From: an uncultured Pseudomonadota bacterium
GTDB lineage: Bacteria; Lernaellota; Lernaellaia; Lernaellales; Lernaellaceae
DNA length: 13,435 nt
Reading direction: 5' to 3'
NCBI GenBank assembly: GCA_937967875.1
Contig: CALBTQ010000133.1
Coordinates: forward strand, 1 to 13,435
The notes under the pieces were generated by a model. The model had not been told where the DNA came from. It did not search any database and saw nothing but the letters and a program-made list of their open reading frames with translations. Below, piece after piece: positions 1-6,265 of this stretch. The translations under genes and the position numbers were made by a program. The stretch's first letter is position 1, and each line of letters begins with the position of its first letter.

Positions 1-13
1 TGACGACGAGTAA
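1..13 (+). CDS. Possible 3' end of an upstream Asp-rich protein gene
   Basis: Bases 2-13 read GAC GAC GAG TAA, that is Asp-Asp-Glu-stop, which fits the acidic proteins common in this window. A terminator about 50 bases further on shows that some + strand gene ends near here. An alternative frame stays open to a TGA at 54-56, so the assignment is a guess; only the presence of an upstream + strand gene is reasonably supported. Confidence 0.3.
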
Positions 14-60
14 GCGTGGCGTAAGCCCGCCGCAAGCGGGACGACATACAAGCTGAGCTG

Positions 61-103
61 GGCGGGAAGGTCCCCGGGCCTTCCCGCCGTCTTTTGTTTT
101 TTT
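61..103 (+). terminator. Rho-independent terminator of the upstream + strand gene
   Basis: A perfect 10-bp GC-rich stem (61-70 with 79-88) encloses the loop TCCCCGGG and is followed by a T-rich run (90-103). This is a textbook intrinsic terminator on the + strand. It isolates the first complete gene from upstream transcription, and the T-run leads directly into that gene's promoter. Confidence 0.9.
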
Positions 104-112
104 ATCCGCAAT

Positions 113-121
113 TGCTATAAT
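113..121 (+). promoter_or_regulatory. Extended -10 promoter for the first lipoprotein gene
   Basis: TGC-TATAAT (113-121) is an exact extended -10 element. The -35 region falls in the terminator T-run; TTGTTT at 94-99 is the closest match, with a 16-base spacer. The predicted transcript starts near 128. The upstream in-frame ATG at 120 lies inside the -10 box, so translation must start at the later ATG at 165. Confidence 0.65.
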
Positions 122-164
122 GACCGCCGGAGATTGGCGCTGCCTCGTTTCGTGGGAGAGCGCG

Positions 165-980
165 ATGAAACATGGATGGACCGTTTTTTTCCTGGCGTTG
201 CTGATCGTTTTGACGATGTTGCCGGCTTGTTCGGACGATGACGACGATAATGACGACAATTCCACCGATGACGTGACCGACGACGACCTCGACACCGACG
301 ACGATAACGATGCGGCCGACGACGATCAGGTTGAGGAAGAACTGCCGTTTTGTGAGCCCTATCAAGAACCCGAGCCCTGGTTCAATCCATTCGTCTTTGA
401 CACGCAATACGGAGAATATTTGGACGAGTGCCACGGTCATTACATCCTCACCGGAACGGTGACGGTTTACGGCTCCTGGTTTTCCATCGAAAAGGGAGAA
501 TACAAACTGATCGGCCGCTGGTTGACCGAGCAAGTCCCTATGCCGTTGGCGGACGGGCAAACGGTGCAACTCAAGCAATGGCAAAGCGCGGGCGACGACG
601 GTTGCTGCGATTCGGACTCCATTTTCATCTGGGACGAACTGGACAATCTGTTGCTGGTCTATACCGTCAACGAAACGTGGCACGATTTCACCTACAAGAG
701 CGAACCGATTTCCGCGCTGACCTCTTGGCCGCAGGTCTGCCGTTACGCCCACGGTGAGGGACGGGAGGAAGATCCGCCGGTCGGCACGTTGGAGCGCGGT
801 CTGGCCTTGTCGGGAAATTTTCAGGACAGCACGTTTTATGTTGCGGCTCCCGGCGGCTCGGCGCTTTCGGACGACGGACGTTTTTACGTGCATTGGCCGG
901 TCGGCTATTGGCATGAAGGGCAAGGTTATGAGGATTGGGGTTACCAGACGATCACGGAAATCGTGGCGGTGACCGAATAA
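165..980 (+). CDS. Asp-linker lipoprotein of unknown function
   Basis: This is a predicted 271-residue exported lipoprotein that I do not recognise as a named family. Residues 2-21 form a signal peptide (Lys-His, then a hydrophobic core) ending in the lipobox L-P-A-C, with the lipidated Cys at 22. Residues 24-59 are almost wholly Asp with some Asn/Thr/Ala/Glu, forming a flexible acidic tether. The remaining ~210 residues are rich in aromatics and beta-prone strands, with Cys at 63, 89, 147, 148 and 192 that could form disulfides in the periplasm. The ATG at 165 is chosen because it has a GGGAG site at 154-158 and begins the signal peptide; the longer frame from 120 begins inside the promoter. 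Ser at +2 after the Cys would permit outer-membrane sorting under the E. coli Lol rule, whose validity here is unknown. Confidence 0.88.
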   Translation: MKHGWTVFFLALLIVLTMLPACSDDDDDNDDNSTDDVTDDDLDTDDDNDAADDDQVEEELPFCEPYQEPEPWFNPFVFDTQYGEYLDECHGHYILTGTVTVYGSWFSIEKGEYKLIGRWLTEQVPMPLADGQTVQLKQWQSAGDDGCCDSDSIFIWDELDNLLLVYTVNETWHDFTYKSEPISALTSWPQVCRYAHGEGREEDPPVGTLERGLALSGNFQDSTFYVAAPGGSALSDDGRFYVHWPVGYWHEGQGYEDWGYQTITEIVAVTE

Positions 981-986
981 CCGAAG

Positions 987-1015
987 ATGATTATCCGGCG
1001 GCGGTGGATTATAAT
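987..1015 (+). promoter_or_regulatory. Candidate sigma70 promoter for the second lipoprotein gene
   Basis: TATAAT at 1010-1015 is a perfect -10 hexamer. ATGATT at 987-992, 17 bases upstream, is a weak -35 (3 of 6 matches). It would give a 5' leader of about 45 bases before the ATG at 1067. The perfect -10 is the main support; the first gene may also read through. Confidence 0.45.
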
Positions 1016-1066
1016 CGCCGTCGTAAGGCGCTGCCTGCTGCGGCGTCGAAAAGGGAGGGCGGATCA

Positions 1067-1690
1067 ATGAGGAATTTCTGGATTGTGTGGTTGACGGTGT
1101 TGGCCCTGACGGCCGGACTGGCGATCGTCGCGTGTTCGGACGATGACGACGACGATGACAACGACGATAATGACGCCGGTGATGATGACGATGTCGGTGA
1201 TGATGACGACGACGATGACGATGACGACGATGACGACGACGATGACGACGATGACGACGACGATGACGACGATGATCTGTCGGTCGATAACATGACCAAC
1301 AGCGGTTGCCTGAACGAAACCAAAGCCGGCGAAAAATCCTTCACTGAAGTGCTGAGCCTGAACTGGGACGGCGCGGGCACGTTGGCGGTCGAGCACGAGC
1401 ACACCTGCGAGAACTGCGGCTTCCTGGCCGACGTGTACGTGACCATCGACGCGGGCGTCATCGCGATCATGGAGGCGGCGCAGTCCGATTACACGCCGAT
1501 GGATTGCGATTGCCTGTTCGACTACACCTACGATCTGACGGGACTGGCGCCCGGCGATTACACGTTGCAAGTGTATTCCAGCTATCCGGATACCGGCGCG
1601 GCGCTGCATTTCTCGGAAGAGGTTTCCTTGCCCGACGGCTCGACCGAGGACTACGAGTTTACCGAGGAACATGCGGACGAATGCATTTGA
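1067..1690 (+). CDS. Lipoprotein with 26-residue poly-Asp tract and Cys-rich domain
   Basis: This 207-residue predicted lipoprotein has a signal peptide at 1-22 and the lipobox I-V-A-C with lipidated Cys 23. A Ser/Asp/Asn/Gly-rich spacer runs directly into 26 consecutive Asp residues (45-70). The folded part (about 71-207) carries Cys at 81, 114, 117, 147, 149 and 206, arranged as CxxC and CxC pairs, and a segment LAPGDYTLQVY typical of a beta-sandwich edge. I cannot name the family; disulfide stabilisation or metal binding are both possible. The start at 1067 has a strong AGGGAGG site about 10 bases upstream and opens the signal peptide; an in-frame ATG at 935 lies inside the preceding gene. 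The next lipoprotein gene follows after 37 bases and is probably cotranscribed. Confidence 0.88.
   Translation: MRNFWIVWLTVLALTAGLAIVACSDDDDDDDNDDNDAGDDDDVGDDDDDDDDDDDDDDDDDDDDDDDDDDLSVDNMTNSGCLNETKAGEKSFTEVLSLNWDGAGTLAVEHEHTCENCGFLADVYVTIDAGVIAIMEAAQSDYTPMDCDCLFDYTYDLTGLAPGDYTLQVYSSYPDTGAALHFSEEVSLPDGSTEDYEFTEEHADECI
1199..1276 (+). repeat. GAY trinucleotide tract encoding 26 consecutive Asp
   Basis: Twenty-six codons in a row are GAT or GAC, within the second lipoprotein just after its lipidation site. Synonymous mixing of GAT and GAC breaks the DNA into short repeats, yet the amino acid run is uninterrupted. Length variation in multiples of three would be tolerated. Confidence 0.95.
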
Positions 1691-1727
1691 GCCCACGCGC
1701 GATGGTTGGCACGGGGGAGCGAGACGA

Positions 1728-2564
1728 ATGAATTTTTACCGCGTTCCTCTGTGCGCGTTGCTTACCGTGTTGTTGACGCTCGCGGCCTGCGCCGATCATG
1801 ATGCGGACAAAGCGTCGCTGGGCGACGACGATGACGGCGTCGCGCCCGACGACGATGCGGCCGACGACGACGCGATCGACGATTCGACGAATCGACCGCC
1901 CGGCATGGAACTGGAGTGGGTCGACATTCCCGGCGGCACGTTCGCGATGGGTTGCTCGCCCGGCGACGACCTGTGCGACGGGCAGGAGCTGCCGCGCCAC
2001 ACGGTGACGCTCTCGCCGTTTCAGATTACGCCCTATGAAATCACTCAGGAACAATGGGACGCGGTCAAGAACTGGAACTTCAGCGCCTTCCGGGATTGCC
2101 GCGATTGCCCGATCACCTACCTGGGGCAGGGCGACGCCCAGGAGTTTTGTGAAGCGTTCGGCGGTCGCCTGCCCACCGAGGCCGAGTGGGAATACGCCGC
2201 CCGCGCCGGCTCGACCACGCGCTACTATTGCGGCGACGACGCGGCCTGCCTCGGCGACGTCGCCTGGTATGCGCTCAACGCCGGGCAGACGGCGCATCCG
2301 GTGGGGCTGAAAGAACCGAACGATTTCGGCTTGTACGACATGCTCGGCAATGCCTTCGAATGGGTCGCCGACTGGTATCGCTTCGACTATTACGAAACCA
2401 GCCCGGAGGTCGATCCGCTCGGCCCGCCCGGCTACAAAAAGGTGATTCGCGGCGGCGCGTATTCCTACACTTCGTCCTTCCTGCGCGCCTCGTATCGCTG
2501 GGGCACCGGCGGCGGCATCGGCCACGACGAAGTGGGCTTCCGCTGCGCGCGGGACGCCGACTGA
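1728..2564 (+). CDS. FGE/SUMF1-fold lipoprotein lacking the catalytic cysteines
   Basis: This is a 278-residue lipoprotein. A signal peptide ends in L-A-A-C (Cys 21), followed by an acidic linker (33-52) and an FGE-sulfatase domain from about 60 to 276. Family landmarks are visible: GGTFAMG (69-75), TPYEITQEQW (101-110), GRLPTEAEWEYAAR (146-159), LGNAFEWVADWY (206-217), RGGAY (241-245) and GFRCARD (270-276). True formylglycine-generating enzymes carry two active-site Cys just after the RGGS-like motif. Here that segment reads GGAYSYTSSFLRASYR with no Cys, so oxidation of a sulfatase Cys is unlikely. Like many bacterial members it may be a binding or structural protein. Cys pairs 76/83, 124/127 and 168/174 may be local disulfides. 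The ATG at 1728 has a GGGGGAG site and begins the signal peptide; the in-frame ATG at 1671 overlaps the previous gene. Confidence 0.92.
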   Translation: MNFYRVPLCALLTVLLTLAACADHDADKASLGDDDDGVAPDDDAADDDAIDDSTNRPPGMELEWVDIPGGTFAMGCSPGDDLCDGQELPRHTVTLSPFQITPYEITQEQWDAVKNWNFSAFRDCRDCPITYLGQGDAQEFCEAFGGRLPTEAEWEYAARAGSTTRYYCGDDAACLGDVAWYALNAGQTAHPVGLKEPNDFGLYDMLGNAFEWVADWYRFDYYETSPEVDPLGPPGYKKVIRGGAYSYTSSFLRASYRWGTGGGIGHDEVGFRCARDAD

Positions 2565-2574
2565 CCGGCGCGGA

Positions 2575-3210
2575 TTACTTGCTTTCCGCCAGTTTGTCGG
2601 TTTCCACCGTGATGCGCTTGGCGTCGATGGGCATCATCGACAGGCACGCCGGGTTGAGCTCGTCCTTGTCCTTCATCACGTAGGCGATGGTGAAGTCCGC
2701 GATGCCCTCGTCGGTCAGGCAGCCGCTTTGCACCATGGGCATTTTGTATTCGCAGCCGTTGGCGTTGCCTTCGAAGTCGAGGTACACCGTGAAGCAGTTG
2801 CCTTCGCCCGACGTCCAGCCGGCCAGGCCCGAGGCGACGTCTTCCATGCCGGTGGTCGCGTCGCTTTCGTAGCTGCAGGTCAGGTCGCCGCGTCCACCCG
2901 GTGCGGTGTAATGCCAGTCGTAGGGGACGATCTGCAGGCCCTGATTGCCGGCGGTGTCGTATTCGACGACCAGCGAATCCAGGTAATAATCGCCGAAGAC
3001 GGCCGGTGGATTTTCGCCGGTGTGAATGTCCATGCCCAACTCTTCGAGTTCCTTGATGTCGTCTTCATCGAGAAAGTCGCTGACGTCGTCGGGCACGCCT
3101 TCGATCCATTCCTCGACGGCATCCTTGAGGCTGTCCTCGGCTTCGTCGCAGGCGAATAAAAATGCGGAAATCATCAACAGGGCGAAAACGAACCACATAC
3201 CGTGTTTCAT
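2575..3210 (-). CDS. Small Cys-containing lipoprotein of unknown function
   Basis: This 211-residue predicted lipoprotein has a signal peptide with lipobox L-F-A-C (Cys 21). A short acidic helical segment (about 22-60, rich in Glu/Asp/Leu) is followed by a folded domain beginning GENPPAVFGDY (65-75). Its Cys at 112, 139, 153, 164 and 189 are candidates for disulfides. Asp and Glu at +2/+3 after the lipidated Cys would favour inner-membrane retention under the E. coli Lol-avoidance rule, unlike the other lipoproteins here; that rule may not hold in this organism. The ATG is supported by TAGGAG about 8 bases upstream. The gene is convergent with the FGE-like gene, the stop codons being 10 bases apart, and lies 68 bases downstream of the SH3-like membrane protein gene on the same strand. 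I do not recognise the family. Confidence 0.85.
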   Translation of the reverse strand: MKHGMWFVFALLMISAFLFACDEAEDSLKDAVEEWIEGVPDDVSDFLDEDDIKELEELGMDIHTGENPPAVFGDYYLDSLVVEYDTAGNQGLQIVPYDWHYTAPGGRGDLTCSYESDATTGMEDVASGLAGWTSGEGNCFTVYLDFEGNANGCEYKMPMVQSGCLTDEGIADFTIAYVMKDKDELNPACLSMMPIDAKRITVETDKLAESK

Positions 3211-3278
3211 GAGAGTGCTCCTACTAGTGGGCGGCCACCATCATCCGTAGCACGAAGCGTTGAAAAAACAAACTCGGT

Positions 3279-4577
3279 CTACTTCCCTTTCGGCGGCATC
3301 GGCCAGTCGCGGATCAGCCCCTCCAGGCCGATCTCCTCCAGTTGCTCGCGGGTCAGGTTATGCTCTTTGGCCAGCGCAAACAGCAGCCGCGTTTGCTGCT
3401 CCCGGAACATCTGCGCCTGCCGCTCCAGGTGGGTGCGGATGTTGCTCGTGCCGCCCTGGCCGGTCAGGTTCGCCGTGCGGATCCACCCTTGGCGACGCAG
3501 GTTTTGTTCCTTTGCGCTCACCTCATACCACAGCGCATTTTCCAGCATTGTGCGCGTCTTGATTGTCACGACCGCCCCGGTGTTCAGATATGCCTGTTGG
3601 AGAATGTCGGGCGGCGACGCTTCGTTTTTTTCAGGTTTTTTATAGCGGATCGGCGTCGGGCGCGTGACCATGAATTGCTCGCCGGGCTTGAGCTCCTGCG
3701 TCGGATCGTTGGGGAACTGCTTTTCGGTGAGGCGTTCGGCCTCGTTTTCCGCCGCGACGATCTGATGGTAAATCGCGCGCCGCGTTTCCTCGGCCAGCCC
3801 GAAGCGGTAGGTCGGGCGATAGGCGAGGGCCTTGATCGCGTTTTCGTTGAACTGCACCTGCGCCGGTTGTGCGCCGTCGCGTTCGAGCAGGGCGATCCAC
3901 TGTTTCGTTTCCGACTGCCAATGCTCCTCGCTGGTGAACGCGGCGATCGTCAGCCGGTCGAGTTGCGGTCGGTGCTTCAGCGCGCCCGGTTGCGCAGTTT
4001 GTTGTTCGAGGTGACGCAGCAATCGTTCGAGCGAGTCGCGTTGGAGGTTGCTGATCACCAGCACGTCCAGCGCGATTTCGCCGCGCGCGGGGGTGTCGGT
4101 GATGTTACGGGCCAGCACGGTGTAAATCGGCAGATCCTCCGGCGGCGGCGTCGGCGTGGCGGCGGTCGGCGCGTCGGGAATGGGCGTGGGCGCCGCTTCG
4201 GGCTCGGGCATGTCCGGTGCGAGCGCCTGCTGCAGCGTCCTTTCGGGCGTGGCCGGAGCCGGCGTATCGTTTTTGACCGGCGCGGGCCGCGCGGCGACCG
4301 ACAAGGCCAGCAACAACAACAAGCCGGTCAAGCGCAAACCGAAATGCACCTTCCAATTGGCGATAAACGCGTCCGCTTGCCGCACCACCGGCGGGTAAAA
4401 AAGAAATCCCGCCGCAAAGGTCAGCAACGCCGAAAGCACCGCCCCCTTGATTGCCAGGCTTACCGCGCCCAGGCACAGGAAGCCGAACAAAAGAAAACCG
4501 ACGTTCGGATGCGCGCGCTCGAATCCTCCGCCGGGTTCCGGCGGCGGCGTGTTGGTGGGGTGTTCGTTCGACGACAT
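3279..4577 (-). CDS. Multi-pass membrane protein with Pro/Ala linker and SH3-like region
   Basis: This 432-residue protein is not a named family to me. Hydrophobic segments at about 27-43, 46-62 and 80-96 should span the inner membrane. A Pro/Ala/Thr-rich linker occupies about 97-150. The soluble part (about 151-432) contains a mixed alpha/beta segment, a region at about 300-372 resembling a bacterial SH3-like fold (GAVVTIKTRT...ALWYEVSAKE...QGWIRTANL), and a charged helical end (about 380-424). The SH3-like portion suggests ligand or cell-wall binding but this is inference. The ATG at 4577 is supported by GAGGAA about 8 bases upstream. It lies about 100 bases beyond the end of the redox operon on the same strand, with a possible weak promoter between, and may be cotranscribed with the small lipoprotein gene downstream. 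Confidence 0.82.
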   Translation of the reverse strand: MSSNEHPTNTPPPEPGGGFERAHPNVGFLLFGFLCLGAVSLAIKGAVLSALLTFAAGFLFYPPVVRQADAFIANWKVHFGLRLTGLLLLLALSVAARPAPVKNDTPAPATPERTLQQALAPDMPEPEAAPTPIPDAPTAATPTPPPEDLPIYTVLARNITDTPARGEIALDVLVISNLQRDSLERLLRHLEQQTAQPGALKHRPQLDRLTIAAFTSEEHWQSETKQWIALLERDGAQPAQVQFNENAIKALAYRPTYRFGLAEETRRAIYHQIVAAENEAERLTEKQFPNDPTQELKPGEQFMVTRPTPIRYKKPEKNEASPPDILQQAYLNTGAVVTIKTRTMLENALWYEVSAKEQNLRRQGWIRTANLTGQGGTSNIRTHLERQAQMFREQQTRLLFALAKEHNLTREQLEEIGLEGLIRDWPMPPKGK

Positions 4578-4627
4578 CAGTCGTTCCTCGACAAATCAAT
4601 GAAGGGGAGGACGTCTCCAATGTGGAT

Positions 4628-4633
4628 ATTCTA
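4628..4633 (-). promoter_or_regulatory. Weak candidate -10 element upstream of the SH3-like membrane protein gene
   Basis: On the - strand the sequence TAGAAT (5 of 6 matches to TATAAT) lies about 50 bases before the ATG at 4577. No convincing -35 hexamer sits 16-18 bases upstream. No clear terminator hairpin is visible in 4578-4679, so read-through from the redox operon is an alternative source of transcription. Confidence 0.25.
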
Positions 4634-4679
4634 TCGGAAAAATGATGAGGACGCTACGGCAATTCGTCGCCGGTCGTCG

Positions 4680-5375
4680 TTATAGTCCCCGATAGCCGAA
4701 GTACGCGCCGACCAGGATGATCAACACGCCGGCCGCCCGCCGCAGCAGGTTGGTGGTGCGCGTCAGGTTCCGGTTGGCGATGATTTTCTTCGCCGCGCCC
4801 ACGCTGGTCCCCGCGATCAGGATCAGCACGCAGTGGCCCAACGCGTAGATCGCCAGCAGCAACCCGCCGTAGACGGCCGACGAACCGCTGCCCGCGATGG
4901 TGGTCAACAACACGATCAAAATCGGCGCGGCGCACGGCGCGGAAACGATGCCGAACAGCAAACCCAGCACGAACGCGCCCAGCGCGCCTTGGATTCGCGG
5001 ATGCGCGTCGATTTGCGGCAGCGGCAAGGTAAACGCACCCAGCAGATGCAAACCCATCAGCAGACAGACGCCGGCGACGATCCAGTTCCAGATCGCCGAA
5101 ACGTCGCCGAACATCCGTCCGACCAACGCGGCGAACACGCCCATCGCCGTGAACATCGCCACCAGCCCGAGCACAAACAACAGCGAAAAGGCAAACGCGC
5201 GCGCCGGCGAATCGATCCGCTTGTCGCCGGTGACGAAGGCGATCATCAGCGGAATCATCGCCAGCACGCACGGATTGCTCGCGGTGAGCAGCCCGCCGGC
5301 GAACACCACCAGCGGGGCCAGCCACGGGCTGCTCTGCACGATCGCGGCGGCGTTGGCGATCCAGCCGTCGAGCAC
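4680..5375 (-). CDS. CcdA/DsbD-type transmembrane thiol electron carrier
   Basis: This 231-residue polytopic membrane protein is related to CcdA and the transmembrane domain of DsbD, which pass electrons from cytoplasmic thioredoxin to periplasmic thiol proteins. About six hydrophobic segments are visible. The two expected intramembrane redox cysteines occur in SNPCVLAMIP (Cys 36) and SAPCAAPIL (Cys 148), each next to Pro as in the family; Cys 104 and Cys 182 are extra. The length matches stand-alone CcdA rather than three-domain DsbD, and the gene upstream supplies a periplasmic thioredoxin-like partner. The start is a GTG whose G is the last base of the upstream TAG stop (TAGTG), which implies translational coupling. 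It is the last gene of the seven-gene operon. Confidence 0.88.
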   Translation of the reverse strand: MLDGWIANAAAIVQSSPWLAPLVVFAGGLLTASNPCVLAMIPLMIAFVTGDKRIDSPARAFAFSLLFVLGLVAMFTAMGVFAALVGRMFGDVSAIWNWIVAGVCLLMGLHLLGAFTLPLPQIDAHPRIQGALGAFVLGLLFGIVSAPCAAPILIVLLTTIAGSGSSAVYGGLLLAIYALGHCVLILIAGTSVGAAKKIIANRNLTRTTNLLRRAAGVLIILVGAYFGYRGL

Positions 5376-5758
5376 TATTTCACCACGCCCAGTTCGGTCA
5401 GCTTGTCGAGCACGTCGTCGTTTTCAAACGTACCTTGCACCTGGTAGAGCACGTTGTCGTTTTCATCGACCAACACGAAGGCGGGGAAGGCGAAGATTTT
5501 GAATTTTTTCATCAGCGCCTCGGTCTTGTCCTTGGCCAACGCGAAGTCGGAGGTGACCATCGTCACGCCGTCGATCAACTGCTTGGGCAGCGCGTCGGCC
5601 AGCGGTTGCGCGCTCTGGCACGCTTTTTTTGTGCACGGGCACGACATGGTGTGCTTGAGGAAGTACAGAGTTTTGCCCGCGGCGGCGGCTTGCGCCACAA
5701 AGGACGCGGCCATCGCAACCAACAACACAATCGTCAACGCGACAACGAATCGTTTCAT
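5375..5758 (-). CDS. Secreted thioredoxin-like protein with CPC-x4-C motif
   Basis: This 127-residue protein has a signal peptide (about 1-27, Lys-Arg then a hydrophobic core ending in an Ala-rich region), so it should act outside the inner membrane. The remainder looks like a thioredoxin fold: strand TLYFLK, Cys at 40, 42 and 47 in S-C-P-C-T-K-K-A-C, then FAFPAFVLVDE with the family cis-Pro at 92. The canonical WCxxC is absent; CxC plus a third Cys could be a different redox pair or a soft-metal ligand set. The start ATG overlaps the upstream stop (ATGA) and has GGAGG about 6 bases before it. The gene overlaps the CcdA-like gene by one base, which makes that carrier its likely electron donor. 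The exact family is uncertain. Confidence 0.82.
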   Translation of the reverse strand: MKRFVVALTIVLLVAMAASFVAQAAAAGKTLYFLKHTMSCPCTKKACQSAQPLADALPKQLIDGVTMVTSDFALAKDKTEALMKKFKIFAFPAFVLVDENDNVLYQVQGTFENDDVLDKLTELGVVK

Positions 5759-5994
5759 TTAGCCTCCGTTATAAGCTGTTTGATCCGCTCCACCTGGGGC
5801 AGCGGCTTGCCGGCGTGGACGACTTTTTCGTCGATCGCCAACCCGGGCGTGAGCATCACGTAATCGGTGATGCGCGCCATTTCCGTCACGTATTCGATGT
5901 CCGCTTCGACGCCCAGTTCGGCTACGGCGGCCTGCGTGCGTTCGAGCAGTTCGTGACAATTCTTGCATCCCGGACCGAGCACCTTGATGTTCAT
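5755..5994 (-). CDS. Mini-thioredoxin (small redox-active disulfide protein), copy 2
   Basis: This 79-residue cytoplasmic protein belongs to the small thioredoxin/glutaredoxin-like group often annotated as redox-active disulfide protein 2. It has strand MNIKVLG, redox motif C-K-N-C (Cys 10, Cys 13), and the cis-Pro in MLTPGLAID (Pro 50) that packs on the active site. No signal peptide is present. Small proteins of this type commonly sit beside DUF318-type permeases and ArsR regulators and may reduce or carry the exported species; that role is inference. The start ATG has AAGGAG upstream, within the end of the preceding gene, from whose stop codon the ATG is separated by 3 bases. Its own TGA overlaps the next ATG. 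Confidence 0.9.
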   Translation of the reverse strand: MNIKVLGPGCKNCHELLERTQAAVAELGVEADIEYVTEMARITDYVMLTPGLAIDEKVVHAGKPLPQVERIKQLITEAK

Positions 5995-5997
5995 CGG

Positions 5998-6240
5998 TTA
6001 CTCCTTGTTTTGCAGCAGTTGCGCCAGATCCTTTTCCTTGGGCACCTTGCCGCGCATGACCAATTGACCGTCGACCACCAGCCCCGGCGTCATCAGGATG
6101 CCGTACTTGAGGATCTCGTCGAGGTCCTCGACCTTGACCACCTCGTAGGGCAGGCCGTGTTTGGTTACGTACTCGCTGACGACCTGGAAGGTCTTGTTGC
6201 ATTTGACGCAACCGGCGCCCAGAATTTCGATCCGTATCAC
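5998..6240 (-). CDS. Mini-thioredoxin (small redox-active disulfide protein), copy 1
   Basis: This 80-residue cytoplasmic thioredoxin-fold protein is a paralogue of the gene that follows it. It shows strand IRIEILG, redox motif C-V-K-C (Cys 11, Cys 14), and cis-Pro in LMTPGLVVDG (Pro 52), then a closing helix. It has no signal peptide. The start is GTG at 6240, supported by AAAGGAG at a good distance, and no in-frame ATG lies between the site and the CxxC motif. The two copies differ in helix sequence and charge, so they are not a recent duplication and may have divided roles such as reductant and carrier. It follows the ArsB/NhaD-like transporter gene after 25 bases. Confidence 0.9.
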   Translation of the reverse strand: MIRIEILGAGCVKCNKTFQVVSEYVTKHGLPYEVVKVEDLDEILKYGILMTPGLVVDGQLVMRGKVPKEKDLAQLLQNKE

Positions 6241-6265
6241 GATCGTTCTCCTTTCGCTGCGCCGC

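Noticed and set aside
981..1066. A small gene or regulatory RNA between the first two lipoprotein genes
   Set aside because: Only a candidate promoter and the ribosome-binding site are visible; the open frame crossing this gap is an upstream extension of the second lipoprotein with no start signal.
1064..1696. An antisense open frame with long Val/Ile runs, and Ser-rich frames, over the Asp tracts
   Set aside because: GAY repeats read as GTC, ATC or TCG on the other strand or frames, giving poly-Val/Ile or poly-Ser. These are artefacts of the Asp codons, not membrane or Ser-rich proteins.
1728..2564. Active sulfatase-maturing formylglycine-generating enzyme
   Set aside because: Both catalytic Cys positions after the RGGAY motif are substituted, and no sulfatase gene is present in the window.
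3342..4685. A 447-codon + strand open frame opposite the SH3-like membrane protein
   Set aside because: Its translation is Arg/Gln-rich with no recognisable fold and no ribosome-binding site, and it is antisense to a gene with good start, membrane segments and coherent composition.
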